A stretch of 64,000 nt of DNA from the NCBI RefSeq assembly GCF_902498195.1, contig NZ_CABVIY010000003.1:496001-560000 (forward strand). Reading direction: 5' to 3'. The stretch's first letter is position 1; every line of letters starts with the position of its first letter. The notes below the pieces were generated by a model. That model made no database searches, was not told the DNA's origin, and saw only the letters and a list, made by a program, of their open reading frames with translations. The DNA is from Pseudomonas fluorescens. GTDB lineage: Bacteria > Pseudomonadota > Gammaproteobacteria > Pseudomonadales > Pseudomonadaceae. Both the position numbers and the translations under genes were made by a program. Shown piece after piece: positions 17,584 through 26,010 of this stretch.

Positions 17584-17817
17584 TATCTTTACTCCAATAG
17601 TGTGTTTGGCTGAAACCAACCGCAAACAAAGCTACAAGCCAGGAGCCTTGAAGCGACTCGGTGATTAGTGGCTCACCTGCCAAATTACGGCAGGCATGAA
17701 AAATTGTAGTAGTTAATGGCCCAAGAGTAAATCATGTCTTTTTTTTCATGTAACTAGAGCAGTGTTTTGATTCAAAAGGGTGCAGGGTATCGCCATCTCG
17801 TCGCCGCAAATCTCTAG

Positions 17818-19350
17818 TTAATGGTCACTTAATGCACTAATGAACTCCGCGCCAGGCATCGGTCGTCCGAACAGATAGCCTTGCAGGAAGTTCACCTTGT
17901 GCGCAGTCAGGTAATCACTTTGTGCCTGGGTTTCCACACCTTCGGCCACCATGGCCATATCGAGTTTGATTGCAAGTTCGATGATGGTGTCCAGGATGTG
18001 GCTGGACAGTGTGTCGATGCCGATCATCGCGACGAAGCTCTGATCGATTTTCAGGAAATCGGCATTGAATTGACGCAAGTACCCGAGACTGGAGTGACCG
18101 GTGCCGAAGTCGTCAATGGCGATCAACACGCCCAGGTCGTGCATCTGCTCGAACAGTTGGTGGGTAATGGCCGTGGGTTCGATCAGTTCGCGCTCGGTCA
18201 ACTCAAGCACCAGGTGGATCGAGCCCGGGACGAAAGCCGCCAGGAACTCGCGGCAATCCTTGACCAGCTCAAAGTCCTGGCAATGGCTGGCGGTGATGTT
18301 GATACCAATGTGGAAGGGCTCCTGGAACGAACCGGACAGCGGCGCGAGCAACGCGGCGGTCTGCTGCATCACGGAGCGGGTCATGGGCACGATCAACCCG
18401 GAATGTTCGGCAAAGGGGATGAACAGCTCGGGGCGCACCAGGCCTTCTTTCGGATGATTCCAGCGCATCAGCACCTCGATGCCCGAGACCTTTTTGCTGT
18501 CGCCATGCACGACTGCCTGGAAATACGGCACGAACTCCGCCGCTTCCAGCGCACGCTTCATTTCATGGGTCGGTGAAGATGAACGCTTCTGCAGTAAGTA
18601 GCCGATCAGGCCGGACACCGCGCCGAAAAAGATCAGCAAACTGAACAGCGCCGGGTATTCGCTGCTCATGTAGCGCCAGGTTTCACCTTCGGGAAAACCG
18701 GCCTTTACACCAAAGGCATAGCGCGAAGAGTCGAGTGTGCTTGGCGCCACCGCAAAGTCCGGCGCGGTACCTTGGTGAAACTGGCCGTCGGCGGACAACC
18801 ATTCGGAGCCAACTTGCAGCACCAGCAAGGTGTGGCTACCGATCATGCGCAATACGTTGCTCAGGTGGTAACCATCCAGAGTGCTCATCGCGCCGCGTTT
18901 GCCTTCGCCCAGCCGATACACCAGCAAGGCCGTGTCAGGCGTGACCGGGTTGCCTTTCATCAGCTGCAGGCGGCCGCCGGCATAGTCGCCGGAGGCGATC
19001 TTTTCGTGAAAGTCGCCAAACAGCGAGCTGCAATAAATGGTGTCGTCCCAGACCAGGTTGGTCGAACGCACGAACGGTCGCCGGGTGACTTGTTCGCGCA
19101 AGGCCAGGTTGACATCGATGCAACTTTGTCCGGCCAGCGGCAGCAGTTCGCGCGCCGCCTGGGCGGTGTTGTCGAGCATCAGTTCGAACTGGCGGATGGC
19201 CTCTTCGGCGGTGTGTTCAGTGCTTTGCTGGAGTGCCCGCCCAGCCTGCATATAAAGGATGCCAACGCCCAGCACGACCGGGAGCAATCCACTGGCGAGG
19301 GTCACAGCCATCCTGATGCTGCGTTTGCGGGTCTTGGCTTTCAGTGGCAT
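17818..19350 (-). CDS. CSS-motif EAL-domain cyclic-di-GMP phosphodiesterase
   Basis: 510 residues. A first membrane helix lies near 15-35 and a second near 235-255. Between them is a periplasmic CSS-type sensor with the YCSS motif (about residue 108), whose Cys is redox-responsive in E. coli PdeC-like proteins. The cytoplasmic EAL domain (about 270-505) has EVL in place of EAL (GIEVLMRW), and keeps LELTERE, DDFGTGHSSL, LKIDQSF and AEGVETQ. All catalytic residues appear present, so it should hydrolyse c-di-GMP. It is monocistronic on the minus strand. Confidence 0.92.
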   Translation of the reverse strand: MPLKAKTRKRSIRMAVTLASGLLPVVLGVGILYMQAGRALQQSTEHTAEEAIRQFELMLDNTAQAARELLPLAGQSCIDVNLALREQVTRRPFVRSTNLVWDDTIYCSSLFGDFHEKIASGDYAGGRLQLMKGNPVTPDTALLVYRLGEGKRGAMSTLDGYHLSNVLRMIGSHTLLVLQVGSEWLSADGQFHQGTAPDFAVAPSTLDSSRYAFGVKAGFPEGETWRYMSSEYPALFSLLIFFGAVSGLIGYLLQKRSSSPTHEMKRALEAAEFVPYFQAVVHGDSKKVSGIEVLMRWNHPKEGLVRPELFIPFAEHSGLIVPMTRSVMQQTAALLAPLSGSFQEPFHIGINITASHCQDFELVKDCREFLAAFVPGSIHLVLELTERELIEPTAITHQLFEQMHDLGVLIAIDDFGTGHSSLGYLRQFNADFLKIDQSFVAMIGIDTLSSHILDTIIELAIKLDMAMVAEGVETQAQSDYLTAHKVNFLQGYLFGRPMPGAEFISALSDH

Positions 19351-19462
19351 TCGCGAAACCTGTAACGATGAAAGAGGGCTCTCAAATGCTGGCGGCGGGG
19401 AACGCCCTCCAAAAAGAACTCAGAATGGATCCATGATAGTTGGCCGCTGCCAATTGCGCCGC

Positions 19463-20335
19463 TCATCGGTAGTCAAGCCGTCGGGCGAGGTCAAAGAAAG
19501 CCAATGCCGCCGGTGATGCCTGGCGCCGGTCGAGCAGCGCCAGGCCGACCTGTCGGGCGACGGCGGGCGACAGGTTCTTTTTCACGTAGCGGCCCTCGTC
19601 GTGCGCGGGCAGCGAGCCTTCGGCGACCACCGTCAATGCATCGCCGCGACTCACCGTATCCAGGGTGCTCAGCAGTTGCGAGCAGCGAAAGCGGATGTTG
19701 GGCGTCAGCCGGGCTGCGTTGAACAACCGTGACACCAGTTCGGACGAGCCGGCTTCGGTCAATACAAAAGGGTCATGGCACAAGTCACTCAAACTGACGC
19801 TTGGCTCAGTCGCCAGCGGATGATTGAGCGGCAGCAGCGCGACCATCCGGTCTTCAATCAGCGCCACCGTGTCGAAACGTTCGTCCGGCAGCACCACAAA
19901 GCCGATATCGATGCGCCGTTCTTCCAGCCACTGGATCACCTGGCGATCCGGGCCTTCATCAATGTGCACCTCGATGCCCGGATGCGCCGCGCGGTATTGC
20001 GCCAGGATCAAGGGCAGCAGCTTGATTGACGAAGTCGGGCCGAACGAGCCGATGCGCAATGTCCCGCGCTTCATGCCCCGGGCATCCGCCGCTTCCTGGC
20101 GCAAGGTATTGGCCAGGCCGAGCATGGCCCGGGCGCGCAGCAGCAACTGTTGGCCGATGTCGCTCAGTTCAACCCGGGATTGATGGCGATGCAGCAGCTC
20201 GACACCCAGTTCCTGTTCCAGGGATTTCAACGCGTGAGAGACCGCCGATTGACTGATCCCCAACCGATTGGCCGCCAAAGTGAATCCGCGCAACTCGGCG
20301 ACGGTGGAAAAGATCTCCAGTTGAGTGAGGGTCAT
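19463..20335 (-). CDS. LysR-family regulator
   Basis: 290 residues. The N-terminal winged helix-turn-helix is MTLTQLEIFSTVAELRGFTL ... LGISQSAVSHALKSLEQELG, followed by a linker helix and a two-lobed effector domain (from about residue 90, GTLRIGSFGPTSSIKLLP). It diverges from an EamA-type exporter gene at 20414 with a 78-bp AT-rich gap, the classic arrangement in which the regulator controls the exporter. The effector is unknown. Confidence 0.9.
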   Translation of the reverse strand: MTLTQLEIFSTVAELRGFTLAANRLGISQSAVSHALKSLEQELGVELLHRHQSRVELSDIGQQLLLRARAMLGLANTLRQEAADARGMKRGTLRIGSFGPTSSIKLLPLILAQYRAAHPGIEVHIDEGPDRQVIQWLEERRIDIGFVVLPDERFDTVALIEDRMVALLPLNHPLATEPSVSLSDLCHDPFVLTEAGSSELVSRLFNAARLTPNIRFRCSQLLSTLDTVSRGDALTVVAEGSLPAHDEGRYVKKNLSPAVARQVGLALLDRRQASPAALAFFDLARRLDYR

Positions 20336-20413
20336 GAGTGAATGCTCATTTTACGATGACTAAGTATTAGTTTAATCATACGTCATCCGATCGATAAGCA
20401 ATCCTGGGGACTT

Positions 20414-21361
20414 ATGACAACGTGTGAGAAGAGCCTGACCCATGCCGCCAGTCTGCCGGTTTACCTGAAGCTGGCGGCGGTCACGGTGATCTGGGGCGGG
20501 ACTTTCGTGGCGGGGCGGTATCTGGCTGACAGCCTCAGCCCGTTGTTGGCCGCCAGCCTGCGGTTTCTCCTGGCCAGCGCCGCGTTGTTGCTTTTTTTAT
20601 TGCTGGCCCGCGTACCGCTGGTGCGTCCAGGTCGCAGGCAATGGTTGCAACTGGCACTACTGGGCTTTTTCGGGATCTTCTTTTACAACCTCTGTTTCTT
20701 TTACGGCCTGCACTACATCAACGCCTCTCGGGCGTCGTTGATCGTGGCGCTCAACCCGGCAGTGATCGGGCTGGCCTCCTGGCTGCTGTTCAAGGAGCGT
20801 TTGAGTCGGGCGAAAGTTGTGGGCATCGCCCTCTGCATTGGCGGCGCCAGCCTGGTGATCGTCAGCCGTAACCCGACATTGCTTGTGGGCCATGCCGATG
20901 CCTGGGTCGGTGATTTACTGATTGGCGGCTGCGTGTTGGGCTGGGGCATTTATTCGCTGTGTTCCCGGGAGCTGAACCAAAGCCTGGGACCGGTGCAGAC
21001 GGTGACGTATTCGATTCTGCTGGGCACGGCGATGCTCTGGCTCACCTGCGCCATTCGCGGCGAGTTGAACCTGGCGGCACTCACCAGCCTCGGCTCGCCA
21101 CAGTGGCTGAGCCTGATGTACCTGGGCGTGCTCGGCTCGGCGCTGGCCTACATCGGCTATTACGACGGCATCCGCACAATCGGCGCGACCCGTTCCGGCG
21201 TGTTCATCGCCCTGAACCCCTTGACCGCCGTGCTCATGGGCGCGCTGCTGCTGGGTGAACAATTGACCCTGGCCATGGGGGTGGGAGGAGGGCTGATCCT
21301 GGCGGGGATTTTCCTGTGCAACAAACCCCTTGCGTCCGTGGGAAAAAAGCGGATTTTATAG
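20414..21361 (+). CDS. EamA-family (DMT superfamily) transporter
   Basis: 315 residues with ten predicted membrane helices and the two EamA repeats (about 20-150 and 165-300). Signatures include AAVTVIWGGTFVAGRYLAD, NPAVIGLASWLLFKERLS and ALNPLTAVLMGALLLGEQLT. Such proteins export amino acids or other metabolites. The divergent LysR gene is the likely regulator. The substrate cannot be told from sequence. Confidence 0.9.
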   Translation: MTTCEKSLTHAASLPVYLKLAAVTVIWGGTFVAGRYLADSLSPLLAASLRFLLASAALLLFLLLARVPLVRPGRRQWLQLALLGFFGIFFYNLCFFYGLHYINASRASLIVALNPAVIGLASWLLFKERLSRAKVVGIALCIGGASLVIVSRNPTLLVGHADAWVGDLLIGGCVLGWGIYSLCSRELNQSLGPVQTVTYSILLGTAMLWLTCAIRGELNLAALTSLGSPQWLSLMYLGVLGSALAYIGYYDGIRTIGATRSGVFIALNPLTAVLMGALLLGEQLTLAMGVGGGLILAGIFLCNKPLASVGKKRIL

Positions 21362-21466
21362 AGAAGGCGGACAAACTGATTTACGCTGTGTAGAATCAGG
21401 TTACGCATATAAGAATAAACGTCTTCTGGCAGCAGAAGCCTCGCCCGCAAGAGCCTTGGGTCGACA

Positions 21467-21571
21467 ATGAAGAGTTTTGGGTTTCAACTGATCTACGGTG
21501 ACTTTCTCGCCCGCAGCGTGCGGGGCATCTCCTGCGCGCCACCCACCGGTCTCAGCATTGCTAGCAACTAA
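21467..21571 (+). CDS. 34-residue ORF upstream of hpd, possible leader peptide
   Basis: ATG at 21467 to TAA at 21571 encodes MKSFGFQLIYGDFLARSVRG and then a Cys-Pro-Pro stretch ending SIASN. It ends 36 bp before hpd and is in the same direction. The ribosome binding site is weak. Codon use fits the genome, and no homolog is known to me. It could be a regulatory leader or chance. Confidence 0.35.
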   Translation: MKSFGFQLIYGDFLARSVRGISCAPPTGLSIASN

Positions 21572-21607
21572 CCTTTGTTAATTGATAAGAATGATGAGGC
21601 GCCAACC

Positions 21608-22684
21608 ATGGCAGATTTATACGAAAACCCAATGGGCCTGATGGGCTTCGAGTTCATCGAATTCGCATCGCCAACACCGAACACCCTGGAGCCGATCTTC
21701 CAGATCATGGGCTTCACCAAGGTCGCGACCCACCGTTCCAAAGACGTGCACCTGTACCGCCAGGGCGCGATCAACCTGATCCTCAACAACGAACCGCACA
21801 GTGTGGCCTCGTACTTCGCGGCCGAGCACGGTCCGTCGGTGTGCGGCATGGCGTTCCGGGTCAAGGATTCGCAAAAGGCCTACAAGCGCGCCCTGGAACT
21901 CGGCGCGCAGCCGATTCACATCGAGACCGGCCCGATGGAGCTGCACCTGCCAGCGATCAAAGGCATCGGTGGCGCGCCGCTGTACCTGATCGACCGTTTC
22001 GGCGAAGGCAGCTCGATCTATGACATCGATTTCGTGTACCTCGAAGGTGTTGACCGCAACCCGGTCGGTGCCGGCCTGAAGATCATCGACCACCTGACGC
22101 ACAACGTGTATCGCGGTCGCATGGCTTACTGGGCGAATTTCTACGAGAAGCTGTTCAACTTCCGTGAGATTCGTTACTTCGACATCAAGGGCGAGTACAC
22201 CGGCCTGACCTCCAAGGCCATGACCGCGCCGGACGGCATGATCCGCATCCCCTTGAACGAAGAATCGTCCAAGGGTGCCGGGCAGATCGAAGAGTTCCTG
22301 ATGCAGTTCAATGGCGAAGGCATCCAGCACGTCGCGTTCCTGGCCGACGACCTGGTCAAGACCTGGGATCACCTGAAAAGCATCGGCATGCGCTTCATGA
22401 CCGCGCCGCCAGATACCTACTATGAAATGCTCGAAGGCCGCTTGCCAAACCACGGCGAGCCGGTCGGCGAACTGCAGGCACGGGGCATCCTGCTGGACGG
22501 CTCCTCCGAGTCGGGCGACAAGCGCCTGCTGCTGCAGATCTTCTCGGAAACCCTGATGGGCCCGGTGTTCTTCGAGTTCATCCAGCGCAAAGGCGACGAT
22601 GGTTTCGGTGAAGGCAACTTCAAGGCGTTGTTCGAGTCGATCGAGCGTGATCAGGTGCGTCGTGGCGTGCTTGCCACCGAATAA
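21608..22684 (+). CDS. hpd: 4-hydroxyphenylpyruvate dioxygenase
   Basis: 358 residues, matching P. fluorescens HPPD in length. It converts 4-hydroxyphenylpyruvate to homogentisate in tyrosine catabolism. The metal ligands are in IIDHLTHNV (His about 162), GIQHVAFL (His about 241) and VFFEFIQRK (Glu about 322). The N-terminal open barrel domain is ancestral and non-catalytic. The ATG at 21608 follows GATGAGGCGCC; an in-frame ATG at 21575 is less likely. No homogentisate pathway genes are adjacent, and a REP pair follows. Confidence 0.97.
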   Translation: MADLYENPMGLMGFEFIEFASPTPNTLEPIFQIMGFTKVATHRSKDVHLYRQGAINLILNNEPHSVASYFAAEHGPSVCGMAFRVKDSQKAYKRALELGAQPIHIETGPMELHLPAIKGIGGAPLYLIDRFGEGSSIYDIDFVYLEGVDRNPVGAGLKIIDHLTHNVYRGRMAYWANFYEKLFNFREIRYFDIKGEYTGLTSKAMTAPDGMIRIPLNEESSKGAGQIEEFLMQFNGEGIQHVAFLADDLVKTWDHLKSIGMRFMTAPPDTYYEMLEGRLPNHGEPVGELQARGILLDGSSESGDKRLLLQIFSETLMGPVFFEFIQRKGDDGFGEGNFKALFESIERDQVRRGVLATE

Positions 22685-22704
22685 TCCGATCTACCGCTAA
22701 AAAC

Positions 22705-22794
22705 TGTGGGAGCGGGCTTGCTCGCGAAAGCGGAATGTCAGTTGGCAGAAATGTCGTCTGACACTCAGCTTTCGCGAGCAAGCCCGCTCCCACA
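22705..22794. repeat. REP pair, GGGCTTGCTCGCGAA type
   Basis: TGTGGGAGCGGGCTTGCTCG at 22705 and its inverted partner ending at 22794 lie between the convergent hpd and rarD-like genes. Confidence 0.9.
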
Positions 22795-22808
22795 TTTATT
22801 TTGTATGT

Positions 22809-23690
22809 TTAAGGTCTGCGATGACGCATCAGGTGCTTGAACCCTTCAAACACCAACACCAGCACCGCCATCCAGATCGGAATGTAGGTCAGCCACTCCC
22901 CGGGCTTGATGCTTTCCCCCAGCAGCAACGCCACGCCGAGCAACAGCACCGGCTCCACATAACTCAACAAACCGAACAGGCTGAACGGCAGCAAGCGACT
23001 GGCGATGATGTAGACCACCAGCGCCGAGGCGCTGATCAGGCCGAGCAGCGGGATCAGCCAGGCCAAGGCCGGGTGTTGATCGAACACGCCGAAGCCTTGT
23101 TCGCCACCGTAGACGAACCAGAACGCGACCGGCAGCATCAGGGTCATGTCCACCCAGAGGCCGCCGAGGTTGTCGGTCTTCAGCCATTTGCGCACCACGA
23201 AATACAGCGGATAGCCCACGACCACCACCAGGGTCGCCCAGGAGAATCCGCCGACCTGATACAACTCATTGACCACGCCGAGGCTGGCGAAGAACACCGC
23301 GACCTTTTGCAGGTACGACAGCCGTTCACCGTAGGCCAGGCGCCCGGTCAGGACCATGGCCAGCGGCAACAGGAAATAGCCCAGCGACACATCCAGGCTG
23401 TAGCCGTTGAGCGGCGCCCACATGAATAGCCAGAGTTGCACGCCCAGCAGCGCCGCCGAGACGACCAGGACGCCAATCAATTTGGGTTGGGCGCTGAACC
23501 GGCGCACCAGGCCGACCACACGCCGCCATTCGCCGGACACCAGCATGAACACCGTCATGCACGGTACGGTCAGAAGCATGCGCCAGCCGAAAATCTCCAC
23601 GCCGCTCAAGGGGCTGAGCAGCGAAGTGTAGTAATACATGACGGCAAACAGCACCGAGGCTGAAACCGATAGAGCGATACCTTTTGACAA
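22809..23690 (-). CDS. rarD: RarD-type DMT transporter
   Basis: 293 residues and ten predicted membrane helices. It opens with MSKGIALSVSASVLFAVMYY and has FGWRMLLTVPCM, the polar SLGYFLLPLAMVLTGRL segment, and the C-terminal SYVEPVLLLGVALLLGE typical of RarD. RarD was named in E. coli as a chloramphenicol-sensitivity-linked permease, and its substrate is unknown. REP pairs flank the gene on both sides. Confidence 0.85.
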   Translation of the reverse strand: MSKGIALSVSASVLFAVMYYYTSLLSPLSGVEIFGWRMLLTVPCMTVFMLVSGEWRRVVGLVRRFSAQPKLIGVLVVSAALLGVQLWLFMWAPLNGYSLDVSLGYFLLPLAMVLTGRLAYGERLSYLQKVAVFFASLGVVNELYQVGGFSWATLVVVVGYPLYFVVRKWLKTDNLGGLWVDMTLMLPVAFWFVYGGEQGFGVFDQHPALAWLIPLLGLISASALVVYIIASRLLPFSLFGLLSYVEPVLLLGVALLLGESIKPGEWLTYIPIWMAVLVLVFEGFKHLMRHRRP

Positions 23691-23801
23691 GCTGTCCTCG
23701 CGAAGTCGAACGTGAAACGGGGTGCGGAGGATACGTGGTTTTTGTTGTGAATATTGTCCGGATGATCAGAATTTTCAACATCCCGAAAGCACCCGAAGTC
23801 C

Positions 23802-23890
23802 TGTGGGAGCGGGCTTGCTCGCGAAAGCGGACTGACATTCAACATTGATGTTGACTGACCAACCGCCTTCGCGAGCAAGCCCGCTCCCAC
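23802..23890. repeat. REP pair between rarD-like gene and aldo-keto reductase gene
   Basis: Inverted GTGGGAGCGGGCTTGCTCGC units lie at 23802 and 23890 around a 45-bp spacer. The two flanking genes are both on the minus strand, so the element lies downstream of the aldo-keto reductase and upstream of rarD. Confidence 0.9.
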
Positions 23891-23895
23891 TTTTT

Positions 23896-24909
23896 TCAGG
23901 TGTTGTGGGGTTTACGACCCGAGACAAAATGGCTCACATCATTGAACCCCGGCGTCGACGCGTGCCCCGGTGTCACCAGCGAGTCGATGAAGGCCTCATC
24001 CTCGACCGTGATCTTCACCGACTGCGCCTTAGTGTAGGCGTCCCACTGGGCTTCGGTGCGGGGGCCGACGATGGCCGAGGTGACGGCGGCGTTGTTCAGC
24101 ACCCAGGCGATGGCGAACTCAACGATGCCCACGCCGCGATCCTGGGTGTATTGCTGGATTTGCTGGGCAATACGCAGAGATTCCACGCGCCATTCGGTTT
24201 CCAGGATGCGCTTGTCGGCGCGCCCGGCACGGCTGTTGGCATCCGGCGTCACATCCGGCGCGTATTTGCCGCTGAGCACGCCACGCGCCAGCGGGCTGTA
24301 AGGCACCACGCCCAGGCCGTAGCTTTGTGCGGCGGTGATCTGCTCGGTTTCCGCCTGGCGATTGACGATGTTGTACAGCGGCTGGCTGATCACCGGTTTG
24401 TCGACGCCCAGTTTTTCCGCCGCGCGAATCACCTCGGCGATGCGCCAGCCCCGGTAATTCGACAACCCCCAATAGCGGATCTTGCCCTGGCGGATCAGAT
24501 CGCCGATGGCCGACACCGTGACCTCCAGTGGGGTGTTGTGGTCTTCGCGGTGCAGGTAATAGATGTCGAGATAATCCGTGCCCAGGCGTGTCAGGCTGGC
24601 GTCGATGCCGTTGAAGATGTGTTTGCGGCTCAAACCGCTGCGGTTCGGCACACCGTCCACCGGACCGAAACCCACCTTGCTCGCCAGCACCCATTCATGG
24701 CGGTGAGCGGCAATCGCTTCACCGACGATTTCCTCGGAGCGGCCGTGGGTGTAGACGTCGGCGGTGTCGATGAAATTGATGCCCTGGTCCCAGGCCTTGT
24801 CGATGATGCGCAGGGACTCTTCCGTGCCGGTCTGTTCGCCGAACATCATGGTGCCCAGGGTCAGGGTGGAAACCTGCAGGCCCGAATGGCCCAGCGTGCG
24901 GTAGCTCAT
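23896..24909 (-). CDS. aldo/keto reductase
   Basis: 337 residues of an (alpha/beta)8 NADPH-dependent reductase. The catalytic tetrad is visible: Asp and Tyr in INFIDTADVYTHGRSE, Lys in VLASKVGFG, and His in YYLHRED. The cofactor region is SAIVGPRTEAQWD. It belongs to the YajO/Tas-like group that reduces small aldehydes, with unknown true substrate. The gene lies 33 bp downstream of the LodB-like flavoprotein gene on the same strand and may be co-transcribed with that pair. Confidence 0.9.
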   Translation of the reverse strand: MSYRTLGHSGLQVSTLTLGTMMFGEQTGTEESLRIIDKAWDQGINFIDTADVYTHGRSEEIVGEAIAAHRHEWVLASKVGFGPVDGVPNRSGLSRKHIFNGIDASLTRLGTDYLDIYYLHREDHNTPLEVTVSAIGDLIRQGKIRYWGLSNYRGWRIAEVIRAAEKLGVDKPVISQPLYNIVNRQAETEQITAAQSYGLGVVPYSPLARGVLSGKYAPDVTPDANSRAGRADKRILETEWRVESLRIAQQIQQYTQDRGVGIVEFAIAWVLNNAAVTSAIVGPRTEAQWDAYTKAQSVKITVEDEAFIDSLVTPGHASTPGFNDVSHFVSGRKPHNT

Positions 24910-24942
24910 GGAGAAGTCCTTTTGCCGGAGGGAAAGACCCCA

Positions 24943-26010
24943 TCAGATACCAGAAACGTCCTGCGTATCAAAATGAAATATCGGCGCGCTGGTCAGCCAG
25001 TCAGGGGGGAGCGGGTGCATGGCATAAAGATCACGCAGCTTTTTCATGTCCCGCACGAACCAATGGTTCAACCAGTGGCGGTACTGGTTCAGGATCGAGT
25101 GCTGGTGTCTGGGATGGGCAAGACATTCAACGGCGGCATGACCAGCCATCATCCCCGACATGATGGCCTTGAGCACGCCATGGGACGTTCCCGGATCAAG
25201 CACCGAAGCCGCGTCACCCACGATGAAATAACCCGCCCCGGCGCATTGCAGGCAGGCGCGCCACGTCACATCGGCGCCGCGTGCCTTGCCCAGATGATGC
25301 AGGTGCGCGAATGGCGCTGGCGGTTGCAGGTTCGACTGGCGACAATCGAAGTTCAAACGGGTCCAGGCGTAGCTGCTGGCGCCAATTCTAGCCAGCCAGT
25401 ACCAGCCAGCCTTGTCGGCGATGATCGCGGGCGCGTCATCGCATACGGCATCTGTGCCCCGGGCATAACCGTAGGTTGCGAGCAAGGGCGGTGAATACGC
25501 GTCACGCTTGAGCGCCAGTTGCCGCGCCAGCCAACCCTTGGTGCCACTGGCGTCGATCAACCGGGCGCAATGGAATATCCCTCGCTCGGTCTCCACGCCG
25601 GCCACGGCGTTGTCTTTGAGGATGACCTTTGAGGCACGACAAGGTCGAACGACCTCTACACCGAGTGCCTGAGCGCGGTTGATCAACAGATTGTCCAGCA
25701 GCCGTCGTGGAATCTGAAAACCCTGCCATGGAGCATGGGGCTCACCGCCAAACCGGTTGAAGTGACGGGGCGCCCCCCAATGCACCCAATTACCGGCATG
25801 CCGGATGCAATCGCCCGCCAACGCCGGAAGATCAACGCCGAGCTGCTGCAACAACGGCTCGATCCCCGGCGGCAAAGTTTCGCCGGGGTGGTCCCGGCAA
25901 ACCGCCGATTGATCCAGCAATGCCACGCTTAACCCCTGTTGGGCGCAATGAATCGCCGCTGCGCTGCCTGCCGGGCCGCCGCCAATGATCACCAGATCAT
26001 GGCTGTACAT
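24943..26010 (-). CDS. LodB-like FAD-dependent oxidoreductase
   Basis: 355 residues from the ATG at 26010; the open frame extends upstream but enters the partner gene. The N-terminal FAD-binding loop is VIIGGGPAGSAAA, followed by the family signature GETLPPGIEPLLQQLG. The second FAD motif is FIVGDAASVLDPGTSHGVLK near residue 275. The tryptophan-halogenase motif GWxWxIP is degenerate (GWYWLARIG), so halogenation is unlikely. LodB flavoproteins are needed to build the cysteine tryptophylquinone of LodA-type oxidases. The start overlaps the last 14 bp of the 721-residue gene, so the two are translationally coupled and probably act together. Confidence 0.8.
   Translation of the reverse strand: MYSHDLVIIGGGPAGSAAAIHCAQQGLSVALLDQSAVCRDHPGETLPPGIEPLLQQLGVDLPALAGDCIRHAGNWVHWGAPRHFNRFGGEPHAPWQGFQIPRRLLDNLLINRAQALGVEVVRPCRASKVILKDNAVAGVETERGIFHCARLIDASGTKGWLARQLALKRDAYSPPLLATYGYARGTDAVCDDAPAIIADKAGWYWLARIGASSYAWTRLNFDCRQSNLQPPAPFAHLHHLGKARGADVTWRACLQCAGAGYFIVGDAASVLDPGTSHGVLKAIMSGMMAGHAAVECLAHPRHQHSILNQYRHWLNHWFVRDMKKLRDLYAMHPLPPDWLTSAPIFHFDTQDVSGI

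Noticed and set aside
22821..23429. Plus-strand His/Gln-rich frame opposite the rarD-like gene
   Set aside because: Composition is that of antisense to a membrane protein; it has no domain.
23845..25494. 549-codon plus-strand frame over the aldo-keto reductase and flavoprotein
   Set aside because: Both underlying minus-strand genes have full catalytic motifs; the plus frame begins in a REP.
25001..26010. Tryptophan halogenase call for the flavoprotein
   Set aside because: The GWxWxIP motif is not intact, and the halogenase Lys/Glu context was not seen. LodB-like is a better fit.
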